Positions 5,648 to 5,676 of a DNA stretch of 5,676 nt are shown in pieces. The position numbers were made by a program, and so were the translations under genes. The DNA is from Candidatus Bathyarchaeota archaeon. Lineage in GTDB: Archaea; Thermoproteota; Bathyarchaeia; Bathyarchaeales; Bathycorpusculaceae. A model generated the notes under the pieces. It was given only the letters and a program-made list of their open reading frames with translations, was not told the DNA's origin and did no database searches. The stretch covers positions 1 through 5,676 of the forward strand of contig DAOUTL010000092.1 in the NCBI GenBank assembly GCA_030626685.1, given 5' to 3'. Position 1 is the stretch's first letter. Every line of letters starts with the position of its first letter.

Positions 5648-5676
5648 TCAGACATAAGCGTAGTCCAAGACCTCAT
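5648..5676 (-). CDS. Possible C-terminal tail of an upstream gene
   Basis: On the - strand the last bases read EVLDYAYV then TGA (5650-5648), four bases before ATG 5643 of the next gene. The composition looks like a genuine protein end and the spacing would fit an operon, but eight codons are too few to identify a product. A second frame ends in TAA at 5646-5644 directly against ATG 5643 and is the alternative. Confidence 0.25.

Noticed and set aside
1..5676. CRISPR arrays, insertion sequence ends, tRNA genes, riboswitches.
   Set aside because: No regularly spaced repeats, terminal inverted repeats with a transposase, cloverleaf or T-loop pattern, or known aptamer motif was seen on either strand.

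Overview
The window reads as archaeal DNA of moderate G+C. Arg codons are mostly AGA/AGG, GTG/TTG starts occur, a TATA-like box sits about 26 nt before a near-leaderless start, and the protein families are typical of thermophilic or sedimentary Thermoproteota-type archaea. That lineage is an inference from style; no rRNA or tRNA is present to confirm it. Five protein genes are well or fairly well supported, two of them at the edges or uncertain, plus one decayed or ambiguous small locus.

Layout. Bases 1-293 (+) are the C-terminal end of an oligopeptide/dipeptide ABC-transporter ATPase, cut by the window start inside the HPYT motif. One base after its stop, a CocE/NonD-family serine hydrolase (295-2007, +) begins at a TTG codon. 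Converging on it from the other strand is a two-gene operon read 4875 to 2004: a threonine synthase-like PLP enzyme (4875-3604, -), then an N-acyl-D-amino-acid deacylase (3590-2004, -). The hydrolase and deacylase stop codons overlap inside a hairpin flanked by T-runs on both strands, a likely two-way terminator. Bases 4888-5226 hold the PLP-gene promoter and, on the + strand, a short degraded-looking locus with a perfect metzincin zinc motif in one frame and a coding-like 47-codon ORF in another. At the right end a 138-codon gene (5643-5227, -) carries a domain resembling archaeal restriction-endonuclease-fold regulators. It is preceded by what may be the last codons of another gene.

How the genes may work together. 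Peptide importer, CocE-type acyl/peptide hydrolase, D-aminoacylase and a fold-type II PLP enzyme together suggest a scavenging module. Peptides or N-acylated (including D-) amino acids would be imported, the acyl or peptide bonds cut, and the freed amino acid processed by the PLP enzyme. Each family assignment rests on motifs seen in the sequence; the pathway link is inference. The most unusual points are the CocE-family protein lacking the usual GWYD aspartate, the non-canonical PLP-lysine motif next to a D-aminoacylase, and the metzincin-like remnant.
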